NCBI RefSeq assembly: GCF_022809125.1
Contig: NZ_JALGBI010000001.1
Coordinates: 3,162,001-3,226,000 of the forward strand
Source: Variovorax terrae
GTDB lineage: Bacteria > Pseudomonadota > Gammaproteobacteria > Burkholderiales > Burkholderiaceae_C
Length of the DNA: 64,000 nt
Reading direction: 5' to 3'
The translations under genes and the position numbers were made by a program. Position 1 is the stretch's first letter; the number at the start of each line of letters is the position of its first letter. The notes below the pieces were generated by a model that saw only the letters and a list, made by a program, of their open reading frames with translations, did no database searches and was not told the origin of the DNA. Below, in pieces: positions 1-7,438 of this stretch.

Positions 1-414
1 TTCAACGTCAAAAGGCATTCCATAGTGATCGAGTTTTCGCTTGTGCAGGCTACCAAGCCCCGATCCGGGTTTGTCAGAATAAAATGATGTGAATCCATTC
101 GTATCGGAAATGGCGCAAGGATTGATAACGATGGTTTTGTCATTTCCATGCCGCGCCTTGAGCTTCGCGATATTCGCGGTTGACGGCTCGAAAATGTGAA
201 TCGGCAGATGAGGAAACAACCTTTTCAACTCGCGCGTATAGGTTCCACTGTGTCCCCCCATGTCAACGGCCAGCACGGGTTTTTGTTCCAGCAGGCTCGC
301 AACCAGGGCCACTTCATGTTTGACGGTCCCAGAGCCATATCCTTTTCCCTGCCCATATGCCGCTTTTTTTTCGATGAAGCGCAAAGCATTAAAAATCCAC
401 TGAGGAGCATTCAT
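1..414 (-). CDS. FkbM-family methyltransferase, N-terminal 138 residues (runs off window)
   Basis: The reading frame opens at ATG 414 and stays open to the window edge, so only the N-terminal part is present. It begins MNAPQWIFNALRFIEKKA. At about residues 51-60 it carries VLAVDMGGHSGTYT, an SAM-binding motif I of the FkbM type. HIFEPS follows (the acidic end of strand 2), then a later AISDTNGFTSFY segment typical of FkbM proteins. The family usually O-methylates sugars, peptides or small natural products. It is the last visible gene of the operon that starts at 3291, only 14 bases after the PLP enzyme, so it probably methylates the product of that pathway. The substrate is unknown, and the catalytic C-terminal half cannot be checked. 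Confidence 0.8.
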   Translation of the reverse strand, partial: MNAPQWIFNALRFIEKKAAYGQGKGYGSGTVKHEVALVASLLEQKPVLAVDMGGHSGTYTRELKRLFPHLPIHIFEPSTANIAKLKARHGNDKTIVINPCAISDTNGFTSFYSDKPGSGLGSLHKRKLDHYGMPFDVE

Positions 415-428
415 ATTTATTTTTTGGC

Positions 429-1592
429 TCAGTCAATTGAAGGCAATAGCCGGAGCCCCTGCGCCAGATCTGCCAGCAAATCTTCAGGATCCTCCAAGCC
501 GACGCTGATGCGCACCAATTCGCCCTCAAGCGGCTCCGCACTGACAACTGATCGACCGTAAGAAAGAGCCAGACTCACAGGGCCACCCCAGCCAAATCCG
601 ATTTTGAACAACTTCAGCCCATCGACAAACCGATCGACATCCGTTGAACTAAAACGCTCCTGAAAAACGAGGCTGAAAATGCCGGCGGCGGCGACACAGT
701 CGCGCTGCCAGAAAGTGTGCCCCGGGCACGCCGTCAATGACGGGTGGAGCACGCGCAACACATCGCCGTACCTGGATAACTCTGAAACAAGAAATCTGGC
801 GGCAGCATCCTGGGCACGGTATCGCACGCAAAGGGTGTCCAACCCCCTCAAGATAGATGCAGCATCCCGCGCGGAAACACCCAACCCCATTCGCATGGCG
901 CAGAGTTTGAGAGCTTCGTAGAGCCCTTTGTCGTTACACGTGATGGCCCCCATGACCGTGTCACCACTTCCATTCGCATACTTGCTCAGGGACTGCACCG
1001 CAATGTCAACACCCAGTTCAAACGGCCGATAAGCTATGCCAGCCCCCCAGGTGCTGTCAAGCGCCGTCAACACACCTCGCGCCTGTGCAGACGCCGCGAT
1101 CTCGACAATATCGGGGAACTCAAATGTCGTCGAGCATGGCGCCTCGATCCATACCAATTTGGTGGTGTCTGAAAACTCGAGAGTCTCCAAGTCCGTCGGG
1201 TCATAGAGCCGAACATGAATGCCCCATGCAGCGAGTTCATGCGTAATGAAAACTCGGTTGGCCGCATAGACATTGAGCGGCACCAGCAACTCATCTCCAG
1301 GCTTCAGGAAGGTCATGTAAACGAGCGCAATCGCGCTCAGCCCGCTCGGAGAAAGCAGGCAATGCAGGCCGCCTTCAAGGCGTGCGATCCTGGCTTCAAG
1401 CTCAAATGTGGTGGGCGTCCCGTGGGATCCATAGATGAACCCGTCCTTGCGCGTCCAATCTCGCGCCCTATACGCAGCCATATTCGGGAACACCACCGTG
1501 GCGGCATCGAATGTTCCCGGTTGAATGCTCTCGAACCCCTGAACAGGCCATCGCTCACCATGCAGCAAGGCCGTAGGTTGCGCCAGCGTCAC
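429..1592 (-). CDS. Cys/Met-metabolism PLP-dependent enzyme (cystathionine beta-lyase/MetC-like)
   Basis: A 387-residue fold-type I PLP enzyme of the trans-sulfuration family. Visible marks are YGSHGTPTTFELEARIARLEG near the N-terminus (the phosphate/tyrosine loop region), GLHCLLSPSGLSAI, a cofactor Asp in TALDSTWGAG and the Schiff-base lysine in QSLSKYANGSGD. The C-terminal GFGWGGPVSL and LVRISVGLEDPEDL are MetC-like signatures. I chose GTG 1592 because it overlaps the stop of the preceding gene as GTGA; an in-frame ATG at 1640 would overlap that gene by 52 bases. Enzymes of this family cleave or exchange C-S bonds at the beta or gamma carbon of cysteine or methionine derivatives. Between an oxygenase and a methyltransferase it is more likely a tailoring enzyme than housekeeping MetC. 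Confidence 0.85.
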   Translation of the reverse strand: MTLAQPTALLHGERWPVQGFESIQPGTFDAATVVFPNMAAYRARDWTRKDGFIYGSHGTPTTFELEARIARLEGGLHCLLSPSGLSAIALVYMTFLKPGDELLVPLNVYAANRVFITHELAAWGIHVRLYDPTDLETLEFSDTTKLVWIEAPCSTTFEFPDIVEIAASAQARGVLTALDSTWGAGIAYRPFELGVDIAVQSLSKYANGSGDTVMGAITCNDKGLYEALKLCAMRMGLGVSARDAASILRGLDTLCVRYRAQDAAARFLVSELSRYGDVLRVLHPSLTACPGHTFWQRDCVAAAGIFSLVFQERFSSTDVDRFVDGLKLFKIGFGWGGPVSLALSYGRSVVSAEPLEGELVRISVGLEDPEDLLADLAQGLRLLPSID

Positions 1593-2335
1593 GACACGCC
1601 CTCGATACGCTCTTCTGCAAGCGGCAACACTTGCCACCAACAGGCCAACGCTATCCGCGTTCCGGCAAGCACAGGCAGCACCTCATGGCGAAACCATGGA
1701 TTTGCAGGGAATATCACCATGGCCCCCGCCTTGGGCGCTATGTCAAGCGGGAGCTTGGACTCCCGATTCACCAGCGAATTGAATCGAAACGTTCCTCCCG
1801 CAAACTCGTGCGGGCGTTCGGCCGTTGAAGCTTGGGAAGTCAGCCACAGAATGCCGGCGATCTGCCGTTCCGGCTTAACCACATGCCATTGCGGCATGCC
1901 ACTATCCTTGGCAGGAACCAGGGCACTGTCGTCTGCATGATCCCCGATGTGATCCCCCTTTTGATAAACCAGGCATTGACGCTCGACAAGTTTCAATGAA
2001 TGCCTTCGGGGATTCAACCCCAACGCGGACAGATCTTCTTGAACCCGGGTATGCATGGCCTCGAAAGCCAGGGAGAGCCCCGCCAGTTCAGGCGGCAGAT
2101 TTTTAGAACTACGGAACTGCTGATTGACGTTCCACTGTGCGCCCGCAGCATAACGTGTGCGAGAGGCCCAACTCTGCCCGGTTTCGTGCGCTTGTGTAAT
2201 CACCGCAGCCAATACATGACACTCCGCTTCATTCAGCACAGAATAGGTCTGGACCTGAGGCGACAAGCAGAGAGGTGATTTCCCAGCCTCCTCCGAGCAC
2301 GGAGGAAACCGCGGCTCAATGAATTCATACTGCAT
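1589..2335 (-). CDS. Fe(II)/2-oxoglutarate-dependent oxygenase (PiuC/prolyl-4-hydroxylase-like)
   Basis: A 248-residue protein with a recognisable double-stranded beta-helix oxygenase core. The iron-binding HxD is H133-A-D135 in GDHIGDHADD. The distal His is H217 in PWFRHEVLPV, followed ten residues later by R227, which is placed to bind the 2-oxoglutarate carboxylate. A GGTF segment precedes the distal strand, as in prolyl-hydroxylase-like 2OG-Fe(II) proteins. ATG 2335 (MQYEFIEP) is preferred over the upstream in-frame start at 2371 because the previous gene ends at 2349. It is translationally coupled to the PLP enzyme through a GTGA overlap. Expected activity is hydroxylation, desaturation or ring formation on an amino acid, a peptide or a small product. 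The substrate is not predictable. Confidence 0.8.
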   Translation of the reverse strand: MQYEFIEPRFPPCSEEAGKSPLCLSPQVQTYSVLNEAECHVLAAVITQAHETGQSWASRTRYAAGAQWNVNQQFRSSKNLPPELAGLSLAFEAMHTRVQEDLSALGLNPRRHSLKLVERQCLVYQKGDHIGDHADDSALVPAKDSGMPQWHVVKPERQIAGILWLTSQASTAERPHEFAGGTFRFNSLVNRESKLPLDIAPKAGAMVIFPANPWFRHEVLPVLAGTRIALACWWQVLPLAEERIEGVS

Positions 2336-2348
2336 GACGGCGACCGTT

Positions 2349-3023
2349 CTATGCCACGAGGCCCGACTCAACCGACGAATACGTCACCTCCTGGGGAAGC
2401 AACTCTTCCTCAAGGTAGGTGGTGACCAACAAAACAGCATGCTCAGCCCCTCTATTGAAATAGGCATGAGGCAAGACATTGCTGAACTCAAAAAGTTCGC
2501 CTCTTTTGAGTGGTGCTTTGTACCCGCACAGCATGAAGCGGTCTTCGACATTGAACTGAAGCGGCAGAATCGTTCGATGCGACGCTTGCACTTCCATGAG
2601 GCCGCGCTGGATGCCCTCGGACGACAGATCGGCCCGCGCACCCCGCAAGAAAACCGGCCCGTCAACGTGAAACCCAAGGGTGCCTCCCGCACGAATGACG
2701 TAGAACCCCATCTTGGTCGTGACACCGGGACCATAGTTGCCCGCGTGCATGTCGGACCAATGCTGTACAGCCGCACACAGTGCAGGATCCTCGAAAGCCG
2801 GAGCGGGAATCGGAACGGCATCGAACTCGAAAGCGGCATCTAGCTTCTTGTTTGAAAGCCCCAATGCCCCCTCTTCCATCAAAATATGGAACGCGATGTC
2901 TCTGTGGTCCTCGTCGAGACTCACACCCGGGTTTTTCCAGAATGCATGGCTGGCCAGCAATCGCTGCCAATGATCATCGTCAACCGCAGCGAGCGGACTG
3001 TAAAGACGTTTGGAGAGGTACAT
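2349..3023 (-). CDS. Putative 2OG-Fe(II) / aspartyl-asparaginyl hydroxylase-like oxygenase
   Basis: A 224-residue protein with a cupin-like arrangement. H119-V-D121 in GFHVDGP would be the facial HxD. SHRTILPLQF follows, then H186 in LPHAYFNRGAEHAVLL with R191 close by, which is the His...Arg spacing of aspartyl/asparaginyl beta-hydroxylase-like enzymes. It is unrelated in detail to the neighbouring oxygenase, so the operon carries two different oxygenases. It lies 79 bases after the small peptide gene. That spacer can form a 7-bp GGGAGCG/CGCTCCC hairpin, which may modulate expression between peptide and enzymes. The family assignment is from motifs only; a 2OG-independent cupin enzyme is an alternative. 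Confidence 0.65.
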   Translation of the reverse strand: MYLSKRLYSPLAAVDDDHWQRLLASHAFWKNPGVSLDEDHRDIAFHILMEEGALGLSNKKLDAAFEFDAVPIPAPAFEDPALCAAVQHWSDMHAGNYGPGVTTKMGFYVIRAGGTLGFHVDGPVFLRGARADLSSEGIQRGLMEVQASHRTILPLQFNVEDRFMLCGYKAPLKRGELFEFSNVLPHAYFNRGAEHAVLLVTTYLEEELLPQEVTYSSVESGLVA

Positions 3024-3102
3024 TGCAAACCATGGGCCAGCCCCGGGAGCGGCATCTGGTTTTGCCTTTGCTCAACGCTCCCCAGTCTGTACCCTCCTCG
3101 GG

Positions 3103-3291
3103 TTAGTAGGTACCGCTCGAAAGAGCATTGCGCACGAGTTCGGCACGCGCCTTGAGCCGATCGGAGGGCATGCCCTTGGGTTGTGCGGGCGCAAAATTAA
3201 CCACCCACGCATTGCGAGCGGCTGCCGACATGGGCGGCGCCTTGACAGATTGCTGCAATTCGGTAGCAGCGGTTTGAACCTTGGTTTTCAT
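3103..3291 (-). CDS. 62-residue peptide, candidate precursor of a modified peptide product
   Basis: A small ORF starting at ATG 3291 with GGAG seven bases upstream; a TTG three bases earlier is the only other start. The protein begins MKTKVQTAATELQQSVKAP and ends AELVRNALSSGTY. It has no signal peptide, membrane segment or cysteine. The N-terminal half is leader-like (polar, helix-forming). The C-terminal part has Pro/Gly-rich and Ser-Ser-Gly-Thr-Tyr segments that could be hydroxylated. It is the first gene of an operon with two oxygenases, a PLP enzyme and a methyltransferase, which is the usual place for a RiPP precursor. I do not recognise its family. It could instead be a small scaffold or regulatory protein. 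Confidence 0.6.
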   Translation of the reverse strand: MKTKVQTAATELQQSVKAPPMSAAARNAWVVNFAPAQPKGMPSDRLKARAELVRNALSSGTY

Positions 3292-3317
3292 CAAGTGACT
3301 CCAGAAATTTCAGTGAA

Positions 3318-3346
3318 ATTAGAGGCTACCCCAACCCTTCGAACAA
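3318..3346 (-). promoter_or_regulatory. Candidate sigma-70 promoter of the peptide/oxygenase operon
   Basis: On the minus strand a TTGTTC box (3341-3346) and a TCTAAT box (3318-3323, five of six matches to TATAAT) are separated by exactly 17 bases. Transcription would start near 3311, about 20 bases before the ATG of the small peptide. The region between here and 3668 holds no ORF I believe in. Confidence 0.5.
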
Positions 3347-3668
3347 CAAACGGGGCAATCAGGCTGAAGGAGCCCCAGAAACGCCATATGGAATCCGAAG
3401 ACCCACACGCAATATATCCGAGGATGTTTATACCTGTTTAGCCGATCCGGCCCCAATTTTGCCTTACCGATATGCGTTTTCTTGCGCATGCGGCACAGTG
3501 GTCAAGAGGCGCAAGAGCGGGGGCATTTCGCCACAGGAAAGCGTAGCGGCTGTCACAAATACTCATCTCCGTAAGTCCTTCGATCTGATTTTTTGGTCCC
3601 ACGGACCTGTCAGGCCCTTGACAGACGAACGATGTGTGAGAGCTTGGTTAGGTAACTACCAAGGAGTC
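3347..3668. other. Intergenic stretch, no gene recognised
   Basis: About 320 bases between the peptide operon promoter and the IS66-split small ORF. Open frames here have no plausible ribosome binding site or protein character. I see no tRNA, clear terminator or repeat. Confidence 0.5.
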
Positions 3669-3753
3669 ATGTTCATGCGAATGAAACGAATCAAAGCCAT
3701 TGCGAGCGTTCTGCGCGGTCTTTCGGATCTGTCCAACACCCTGCGCCTGTTTC

Positions 3754-3778
3754 GTAAGCGGCTGGCGATCCCCTCTTG
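3754..3778 (+). repeat. IS66 left terminal inverted repeat
   Basis: Twenty-five bases identical to the reverse complement of 6311-6335. The 8-bp target copy cctgtttc lies immediately outside at 3746-3753. Confidence 0.95.
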
Positions 3779-3835
3779 CTCCTTGGCCATCGGCATAGGA
3801 GTCTCGTGCCGATGTCAACTTCTGCATGAGTCGCC

Positions 3836-4243
3836 ATGAGCACGACCTCCCTTTCCCCGGACCTGACAGCACGCCCCTACTTCCGGCACGATCAGCAGTT
3901 CAAGGATCGTGTCATCGCAAGCTACAGGCAGTCGCGCCAGACGATCTCTGCCATCGCGCGCTCACACGGCATCCGACCCGATCTGCTGCAACGCTGGATC
4001 AGCGATGCGGGCGTGCGCGATGACCATGGGACAGATGATGCTCAAACGACCACCTGCGGCGCAAGTGTCCAGGAACACCACGGCGCCACGATGTTCCTAC
4101 CCATCTCCATCGAGCCAGGTACCAGCCAGACAGCGCCAAGCATCTGCATTGAGCTGAGCATTGCAGGCACTCAGGTAACCGTGCACTGGCCGGCCAGCGA
4201 GGCATCCTCCTGCGCGGCCTGGCTGCGCGAGGTACTGCTGTGA
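3836..4243 (+). CDS. tnpA: IS66 accessory protein TnpA (helix-turn-helix)
   Basis: A 135-residue protein, first gene of the IS66 trio. Residues 15-60 form a transposase_8-like helix-turn-helix: FKDRVIASYRQSRQTISAIA followed by HGIRPDLLQRWI. The C-terminal half (PISIEPGTSQ...) is the beta-rich tail common in IS66 TnpA. It probably binds the element ends or helps assemble the transposition complex with TnpB and TnpC. The stop codon overlaps the GTG start of tnpB as GTGA, so the two are translationally coupled. Confidence 0.85.
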   Translation: MSTTSLSPDLTARPYFRHDQQFKDRVIASYRQSRQTISAIARSHGIRPDLLQRWISDAGVRDDHGTDDAQTTTCGASVQEHHGATMFLPISIEPGTSQTAPSICIELSIAGTQVTVHWPASEASSCAAWLREVLL

Positions 4244-4581
4244 TTCGCATCGATGCCGTATGGCTGGCAGTGCAGCCCATCGACATCCGGGCAGGAGTGG
4301 ACAGCCTGCTTGCGCGCGTGGTCCAGGTCTTTGGCGCCGCCCACGCACACCACGGCTATCTCTTCGCCAACGTGCGGGCCAACCGCATCAAGCTGGTGGT
4401 GCACGACGGCTTCGGCGTATGGTGCGCCACGCGGCGCCTGCACCTGGGCGGCTTCGTGTGGCCGCACCAAGGTGCGGCGGGCGCCTCTTGCATCACGCTC
4501 ACGCGCGAACAGTTCGACGCCTTGGTGCTGGGGCTGCCTTGGCAACGCCTGGAGCAGCTCAAGACCATCACGCGGATGTGA
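4240..4581 (+). CDS. tnpB: IS66 accessory protein TnpB
   Basis: A 113-residue protein of the IS66 Orf2/TnpB family, starting at GTG 4240 inside the tnpA stop. The family signature is clear: QPIDIRAGVDSLLARV near the N-terminus, then HHGYLFANVRANRIKLVVHD, then GFGVWCATRRLHLGGFVWP. It lacks catalytic residues of its own and is known in IS66 elements as an essential partner of TnpC. Length is normal for the family, and no disruption is seen. Confidence 0.9.
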   Translation: MIRIDAVWLAVQPIDIRAGVDSLLARVVQVFGAAHAHHGYLFANVRANRIKLVVHDGFGVWCATRRLHLGGFVWPHQGAAGASCITLTREQFDALVLGLPWQRLEQLKTITRM

Positions 4582-4647
4582 GCCGCAGGCAAGGCAATCC
4601 GAGAATGTCCGATGGCGTTGTAGTGGTCGGCATTCCACAATCAAGAC

Positions 4648-6282
4648 ATGCTCGATCTGCACACACTCAAGGCCCAGGACCTGCGTGCCCTGGACCCTGC
4701 TGCGATGGCCCGGCTCGCCGAGCAGATGCTTGCGCACATGGCCGAGCAAACGAGGCAGATCGACGCACGCGACCAGCAGATCGCCCAGCAGGCGCAGGCG
4801 CTCAAGTTCAAGGACGCCAGGATCGAGCGCATCACATTCGAGCTGGCGCGGCTGAAGGCCTGGAGGTTCGGCGCCAGGACCGAGGCCATGAACGCCGAGC
4901 AGCGCCAGTTGTTCGAGGAGACGCTGGCCGAGGATCAAGCCAGCCTGGAGGCCCAGTTGCAAGCGCTGCAGGGCAAAGGTGACCAAGCATCGGCACCGCC
5001 AGCCGACGGACAGGCCCCGCACAAGCCGCGTCGCCAGGCGCTGCCCGAACACCTGCGCCGTGTCGAGCATCGCCACGAACCCGAAAGCACCTTGTGCCCA
5101 TCCCTCGGCTGCGGCCAGCCCATGACGCGCATCGGCGAGGACATCTCGGAGCGGCTGGACATCGTGCCGGCGGAGTTCTTCGTGCACCGCCACATTCGCG
5201 GCAAGTGGGTTTGCAAGTGCTGCCTGCGCAAGGGCGAAGGCACCCTCGTGCAGGAGAGCGTGGCACCCCAGATCATCGACAAGGGCCAGCCCACGGCCGG
5301 GCTGCTCGCGCACACGCTGGTCAGCCGCTTCGTGGACCACCTGCCGTACTACCGGCAAGAGCAGATCAACGCCCGCTCGGGCGTGCACACGCCGCGCTCC
5401 ACGCTGGCGGCCTGGTCGAGGGCAGCCGCTGCCAGCCTGATGCCGCTGTACGAGGCGCACCGCGCCTTCGTGCTGGGCGCTGCGGTGCTGCACGCTGACG
5501 AGACACCGGTGCGGATGCTCGATCCTGGTGCGGGCAAGACCGTCAAGGCCTATGTGTGGGCGTACGCCCGGGGCGAGCATGACGCAATACCGGGTGTCAT
5601 CTACGACTTCTGCCGAGGTCGGGGCTCCAGATACCCCGCCGACTTCCTGGCCCAATGGAGGGGCACGCTCAGTTGCGACGATTACGCAGGCTACGACGCC
5701 TTGCTCAAACGCCAGGGCTGCATCGAGGCGGGGTGCCTGGCGCATGCGCGACGCAAGTTCGATGAACTGGCCAAGGCCCACACCAGCCCCGTGGCCGAGC
5801 AAGCCCTGCAGCGCATCGCGTGGCTGTACCGCGTCGAGGCCCAGGCGCGTGGGATGATGGGTACCGAACGGCTGGCGCATCGGCAGCGGTATGCCCGGCC
5901 GCTGTGGGACGAATTGCACGCCTGGCTGTGCTTGGAGCGCGCACGCGTGCCCGATGGCAGCGGCATCGCTGCGGCGCTGGACTACAGCCTCAGACGCTGG
6001 CAGGCATTGGGGCAATTCCTGCACGACGGCGCGGTGAGCATCGACAACAACCATATCGAGAACCTCATGCGCCCCTGGGCGATGGGCAGGAAGGCATGGC
6101 TGTTCGCCGGCAGTGAACTGGCCGGCCAGCGTGCGGCCATGGTCATGAGTCTGGTGCACTCGGCCAAGTTGCATGGGCACGATCCATGGGCTTACCTCAA
6201 GGATGTGCTCGAGCGGCTGCTCTCGCACCCCAACCACCGCATCGACGAGCTGTTACCGCACCGCTGGATGCCTGCCGCCTGA
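4648..6282 (+). CDS. tnpC: IS66 DDE transposase TnpC
   Basis: A 544-residue transposase of normal IS66 length. The N-terminal ~120 residues are coiled-coil (LAEQMLAHMAEQTRQIDARD onward). A Cys/His segment follows (CPSLGCGQPM... and WVCKCCLRKGEG) that fits a zinc-binding domain. The DDE core shows Asp in HADETPVRML, Asp in SCDDYAGYDAL and the C-terminal Glu region in DNNHIENLMRPWAMGRK. It is preceded by 66 non-coding bases after tnpB. It cuts and joins the IS ends; the intact frame suggests the element may still move. Confidence 0.93.
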   Translation: MLDLHTLKAQDLRALDPAAMARLAEQMLAHMAEQTRQIDARDQQIAQQAQALKFKDARIERITFELARLKAWRFGARTEAMNAEQRQLFEETLAEDQASLEAQLQALQGKGDQASAPPADGQAPHKPRRQALPEHLRRVEHRHEPESTLCPSLGCGQPMTRIGEDISERLDIVPAEFFVHRHIRGKWVCKCCLRKGEGTLVQESVAPQIIDKGQPTAGLLAHTLVSRFVDHLPYYRQEQINARSGVHTPRSTLAAWSRAAAASLMPLYEAHRAFVLGAAVLHADETPVRMLDPGAGKTVKAYVWAYARGEHDAIPGVIYDFCRGRGSRYPADFLAQWRGTLSCDDYAGYDALLKRQGCIEAGCLAHARRKFDELAKAHTSPVAEQALQRIAWLYRVEAQARGMMGTERLAHRQRYARPLWDELHAWLCLERARVPDGSGIAAALDYSLRRWQALGQFLHDGAVSIDNNHIENLMRPWAMGRKAWLFAGSELAGQRAAMVMSLVHSAKLHGHDPWAYLKDVLERLLSHPNHRIDELLPHRWMPAA

Positions 6283-6310
6283 GGACTCCTGCGCTCAGTC
6301 TTGCCTGCGT

Positions 6311-6335
6311 CAAGAGGGGATCGCCAGCCGCTTAC
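6311..6335 (-). repeat. IS66 right terminal inverted repeat
   Basis: Perfect complement of 3754-3778, followed by the second target copy cctgtttc at 6336-6343. Confidence 0.95.
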
Positions 6336-6384
6336 CCTGTTTCTCGCATTGTGGGAACACTGGCGCTCATATGTCTTGATCTAG

Positions 6385-6640
6385 GCGGAAGAAGCCACTG
6401 ATGCGGTTGCCGGGCTACTGCACCAGCTAGCGATGCGTTGTACCTGGGGTTTTGGAAGAATCCAGTATCAAATCAGCCAACAGTCCAGGTGCAGTGGTCA
6501 TTTTTTGCTATCAAAAGCGTAGCAAATGATTCAAGATACTGGCAGCTCGAAGGTGAGGCGGCCGGCTCTCACGCCTTGGCGCGGGCAAACTGCCCCATTC
6601 GCTCCAAGTCGCGTCTGCCGACTCAAGGATTCAGCCTCTG
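6385..6640. other. Non-coding remnant sequence downstream of IS66
   Basis: About 255 bases with no convincing gene. It contains a short A/T-rich palindromic patch near 6507-6525 (gctatcaaaagcgtagc), reminiscent of intergenic repeats common in Comamonadaceae. I could not compare copies, so the repeat assignment is tentative. Confidence 0.35.
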
Positions 6641-6718
6641 CGCCATCTTCGTCGCGCAAGCGCGAAACGCGATGGCGTATTCAGCGTAGCCTTAGACTTA
6701 GACAGGGACTACTTTGAG

Positions 6719-6916
6719 GTGGTCAGGCGCGAGGATCATTACTACGTTCGCTATGACGCGGGCGCACATCAGCCAAATTGGCGAGAGGATGAAATCACAG
6801 CAGAAGATGCGCAGAGGATTTCTTCAGATCGTGGAGGCACATACGACGTAATCATTGAGTTGCAAAGACGCCTCGGTTTGGATGCGCACATATCGAACTG
6901 GACGCCACCGGTTTAA
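6719..6916 (+). CDS. Small hypothetical protein, probably 5'-truncated
   Basis: A 65-residue product if translated from GTG 6719. The same frame remains protein-like upstream (DGVFSVALDLDRDYFE precedes the GTG) but has no start codon there, so the gene has probably lost its 5' end. The protein contains HHYYVRYD-like and NWREDEITAEDAQRI segments and ends LDAHISNWTPPV. It is followed by a strong terminator. I do not recognise a function. It lies among displaced Rhs toxin tips and IS debris, so it could be a remnant of a small accessory or immunity-like gene. Confidence 0.45.
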   Translation: MVRREDHYYVRYDAGAHQPNWREDEITAEDAQRISSDRGGTYDVIIELQRRLGLDAHISNWTPPV

Positions 6917-6927
6917 GAGACTCGATA

Positions 6928-6963
6928 AATAAGCAAGGGCCGCAAAGGCGGCCCTTGCTTATT
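6928..6963. terminator. Strong bidirectional hairpin terminator
   Basis: A perfect 16-bp stem (aataagcaagggccgc) with an AAAG loop and A/T-rich flanks on both sides. It sits between the plus-strand gene ending at 6916 and the minus-strand toxin/immunity unit ending at 7157, so it can terminate both. Confidence 0.85.
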
Positions 6964-7156
6964 GCGGCTGAAGCCCACGCCTTGGCTTCGCGCAACGCGG
7001 TATAGGGTTACTGTTTCTCCGGGAATCGGCATCTGCTGTCCATGCACAGCCATCAGGGCATAGGCATCGCCTCGGCGGCGGCCATAGCGCGGGTTGAGAC
7101 CAAGCTCCGGGCTGACATCAAAGCCTTTGCGAGTGGGCACGCCCCTCGCAACCAGC

Positions 7157-7438
7157 TTACTTCTCCGCACGCTCCCACATCGACTGCGGCGTATCGCGCC
7201 ATGCCCGCCACCCCAAAGGCAAATCAGCCAGCTCAGCTACCGAAGAGTCCATCTTTGTCACGCTGCGCAAACTGACAAGCATTGGGGCGCCCTCGTCACT
7301 AGATGAAGTTGCTCGGAACTGCCAAGCGCCGTCATCTGCGTCGTGGTAAACGTATGCGATCCAATTGCCGCCTTCCACGATGCTGCGGTCAATGAAGACC
7401 GCAACGTTCGGTGGATCCGCAAAACTCCAATCATCCAT
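7157..7438 (-). CDS. Immunity-like protein for the HNH Rhs tip
   Basis: A 93-residue acidic soluble protein starting MDDWSFADPPNVAVFIDRSI, with GNWIAYVYHDADDGAWQF in the middle. This layout resembles the DUF2185-type small proteins often found as immunity partners of polymorphic toxins. Its start lies nine bases downstream of the stop of the HNH-tipped Rhs fragment, so the two form a toxin-immunity pair in the usual order. An acidic immunity protein suits a basic nuclease tip. The family call is from memory of the motif and should be confirmed by profile search. Confidence 0.7.
   Translation of the reverse strand: MDDWSFADPPNVAVFIDRSIVEGGNWIAYVYHDADDGAWQFRATSSSDEGAPMLVSLRSVTKMDSSVAELADLPLGWRAWRDTPQSMWERAEK

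Larger units (their letters stand above)
3754..6335 (+). mobile_element. Intact IS66-family insertion sequence (2582 bp)
   Basis: The element is bounded by perfect 25-bp terminal inverted repeats, gtaagcggctggcgatcccc... at 3754-3778 and its complement at 6311-6335. It is flanked by the 8-bp direct repeat cctgtttc (3746-3753 and 6336-6343), the target duplication length expected for IS66. It carries the tnpA-tnpB-tnpC trio, all apparently intact. Perfect repeats and open genes argue for a recent insertion. Confidence 0.95.
3669..6384 (+). pseudogene. Small ORF (about 43 codons) split by the IS66 insertion
   Basis: AAGGAG at 3660-3665 precedes ATG codons at 3669 and 3675. The frame runs into the left target repeat of the IS66 element. 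If the element and one 8-bp target copy are removed, the frame continues at 6344 and stops at TAG 6382-6384, giving a basic, amphipathic peptide of about 42 residues. It starts MFMRMKRIKAIASVLRGLSD and its downstream half ends WEHWRSYVLI. Good ribosome binding site spacing to the second ATG and frame continuity across the empty site suggest it was a real small gene. Function unknown. A membrane-active peptide is possible from composition alone. Confidence 0.45.

Noticed and set aside
4171-6237. 688-codon minus-strand ORF
   Set aside because: Antisense to IS66 tnpB/tnpC; high-GC shadow.
6913-7170. 85-codon minus-strand ORF
   Set aside because: Its 3' part is encoded by the terminator hairpin and it overlaps the immunity gene end; no ribosome binding site.
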